From assembly GCA_005885555.1 (NCBI GenBank), contig VAWN01000037.1, forward strand, positions 1-64,000: 64,000 bases of DNA. Direction: 5' to 3'. Every line of letters begins with the position of its first letter. The stretch's first letter is position 1. Below are positions 63,000 through 64,000 of the stretch, one piece after another. Under the pieces are notes generated by a model. It was not told where the DNA came from. It made no database searches and saw nothing but the letters and a program-made list of their open reading frames with translations. Source of the DNA: Actinomycetota bacterium (lineage in GTDB: Bacteria > Actinomycetota > Actinomycetes > Mycobacteriales > Micromonosporaceae). The translations under genes and the position numbers were made by a program.

Positions 63000-63788
63000 A
63001 TGGCGGCCTATGACTGGATCACCTTGACGACCGACTACGGGCTGTCCGACGGCTACGCCGGGATGCTGCGCGGCGTCATCGCGCAGCACGCGCCGTGGGC
63101 ACGGGTCATCGACGTCACCCACCTGGTACCGCCGGGCGACGTCGCGCGCGGCGCCACGGTACTGGCACAGGCGGTCGGGCACTTCCCGCCGGCGGTACAC
63201 GTCGGTGTCGTCGATCCCGGCGTCGGTACCGGCCGGCGCGCGGTCGCCATCCGGACGCCGCGCGGTCTCCTGGTCGGACCGGACAACGGGCTGCTGACCG
63301 CCGCCGCAGATGCGTTGGGCGGGGTACAGGCGGCGGTCCGGCTGACCGAGACGACCTGGTTCCTGCCCGAGGTGTCGATGACGTTCCACGGCCGGGACAT
63401 CTTCGCGCCGGTCGCCGCGCGCCTGGCCGCCGGGGTACCGCTGGCCGACGCGGGACCGGCGATCGAGCCGGAGTCGTTGGTACGCCTGCCGGAGCCGATC
63501 GTGGTCATCGGCGACGGGTACCTGGAGGCCGAGGTACTGACCGTGGACCGCTTCGGCAACGTCCAGCTCGCCGCCCCCGGTCCGGCCATCGACGGGCTCG
63601 GCGAGCAGCTGATGGTCGGCGGTGTCCGGGCCACCCGCGCGAAGACCTTCGCCGACGGCCAGCCGGGCCGGCTCATCGTGTACGTCGACTCGGCCGGCAA
63701 GGTGGCGCTCGCGGTCAACGGCGGCCGGGCGGTCGTCGCGCTCGCGGTCAGTCCCGGCGACGTCCTGCGGATTGCGAGCCGGGCATGA
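63000..63788 (+). CDS. SAM hydroxide adenosyltransferase (DUF62, SAM hydrolase)
   Basis: A 262-residue protein of the fluorinase/chlorinase/SAM-hydrolase superfamily. Motifs TLTTDYGLSDGY, GVVDPGVGTGRRAV and EVSMTFHGRDIFAP (containing parts of the Asp-Arg-His triad that positions hydroxide) indicate the hydrolase rather than halogenases. It converts S-adenosylmethionine to adenosine and methionine. Its stop overlaps the ATG of the next gene (ATGA). Confidence 0.9.
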   Translation: MAAYDWITLTTDYGLSDGYAGMLRGVIAQHAPWARVIDVTHLVPPGDVARGATVLAQAVGHFPPAVHVGVVDPGVGTGRRAVAIRTPRGLLVGPDNGLLTAAADALGGVQAAVRLTETTWFLPEVSMTFHGRDIFAPVAARLAAGVPLADAGPAIEPESLVRLPEPIVVIGDGYLEAEVLTVDRFGNVQLAAPGPAIDGLGEQLMVGGVRATRAKTFADGQPGRLIVYVDSAGKVALAVNGGRAVVALAVSPGDVLRIASRA

Positions 63789-64000
63789 CCCACATCCGTC
63801 CCTACCGTCCGGAGGACCGCACCGCGGCGCTCGCGCTGGCCGCCCGCCTGCAGATCGGCGTCGCACCGTGGCGGGACCCGGCCGCCGTACGGGCCGCGGT
63901 CACCGAGTGGGTCCGCGGCTCGCTGGAGTCGGCCGGCGAGCCCGAGCGGACCGTCCTGGTCGCGGTGGACGGCGACACCGTGGTCGGCCTGGTCACCGTG
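63785..64000 (+). CDS. GNAT family N-acetyltransferase, N-terminal part (cut by window edge)
   Basis: The gene starts at ATG 63785, overlapping the SAM hydrolase stop, and runs off the window end. The visible 72 residues (THIRPYRPEDRTAALALAAR at the start; VAVDGDTVVGLVTV at the end) match the N-terminal half of a GNAT acetyltransferase. The acetyl-CoA motif is beyond the edge, so activity cannot be judged. Confidence 0.7.
   Translation, partial: MTHIRPYRPEDRTAALALAARLQIGVAPWRDPAAVRAAVTEWVRGSLESAGEPERTVLVAVDGDTVVGLVTV

Overview
This is a high-G+C, gene-dense stretch of actinobacterial chromosome. GTG starts are common, ATGA/GTGA start-stop overlaps are frequent, and Val GTA/Gly GGT codons occur mostly inside the word GGTACC. 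The gene set (DUF3046-recA-recX, miaB/miaA/dapF, nrdR-nrdJ beside lexA, a SigB-like sigma factor, IdeR, FIST, DUF6082, Pat/AcuC) and gene order fit the order Micromonosporales (Micromonosporaceae-like); the genus cannot be fixed from the sequence alone. I see no tRNA, rRNA, CRISPR, prophage or insertion sequence. The window is mostly core chromosome with small accessory patches, and it ends inside a gene at both sides.

Layout. 1-3.6 kb: end of a cyclase-family gene, two small unknowns, a methyltransferase and dtd. 3.7-10.6 kb: sigB-like sigma factor, then a leftward sulfurtransferase / AcuC deacetylase / Pat acetyltransferase operon, divergent from an IdeR-type iron repressor, then a lipoprotein. 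10.6-16.7 kb: lhgO and an MFS transporter facing a GlxA-type AraC regulator, then a GNAT enzyme coupled to a prolyl-oligopeptidase. 16.8-19.3 kb: accessory patch of a Vps62-like secreted protein, an HTH-membrane protein and a lipoprotein. 19.6-28.3 kb: DNA-precursor and SOS block (class II RNR nrdJ, nrdR, an SOS LysM protein divergent from lexA), a secreted protein and hflX. 28.5-35.2 kb: malic enzyme, dapF, miaA, extradiol-dioxygenase-like protein, DUF349, miaB. 35.2-40.1 kb: FIST/diguanylate cyclase pair, DUF2277 and RNase Y. 40.6-43.9 kb: recX, recA with an intein, DUF3046. 44.0-48.75 kb: an Fch-like cyclohydrolase/cyclodeaminase coupled to a FolD paralogue lacking its catalytic lysine, UdgX, a MocR regulator and a frameshifted PNPOx-GNAT gene. 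48.7-51.6 kb: NarL-type two-component system and small proteins. 51.8-64 kb: Lhr helicase, VOC protein, S10-like peptidase, DUF2231-Rieske protein, quinone oxidoreductase, F420-type oxidoreductase, two small secreted proteins, a TPR-like protein, SAM hydrolase and a partial GNAT.

How genes work together. DNA-damage functions recur: lexA with a LexA box in front of a divergent LysM division-inhibitor candidate, recA under a LexA-independent-type promoter, recX, UdgX, Lhr and nrdJ/nrdR. Acetylation control is paired in acuC-pat. Second-messenger signalling is paired in FIST-GGDEF. One-carbon metabolism shows a probable split of dehydrogenase and cyclohydrolase activities.

Non-coding structure is notable. 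There are two families of long inverted repeats ending in GATCTTGGA (four copies), a 17-bp perfect hairpin, tandem repeats in two promoters, and a 13-bp palindrome GTCCACWGTGGAC repeated inside coding regions.
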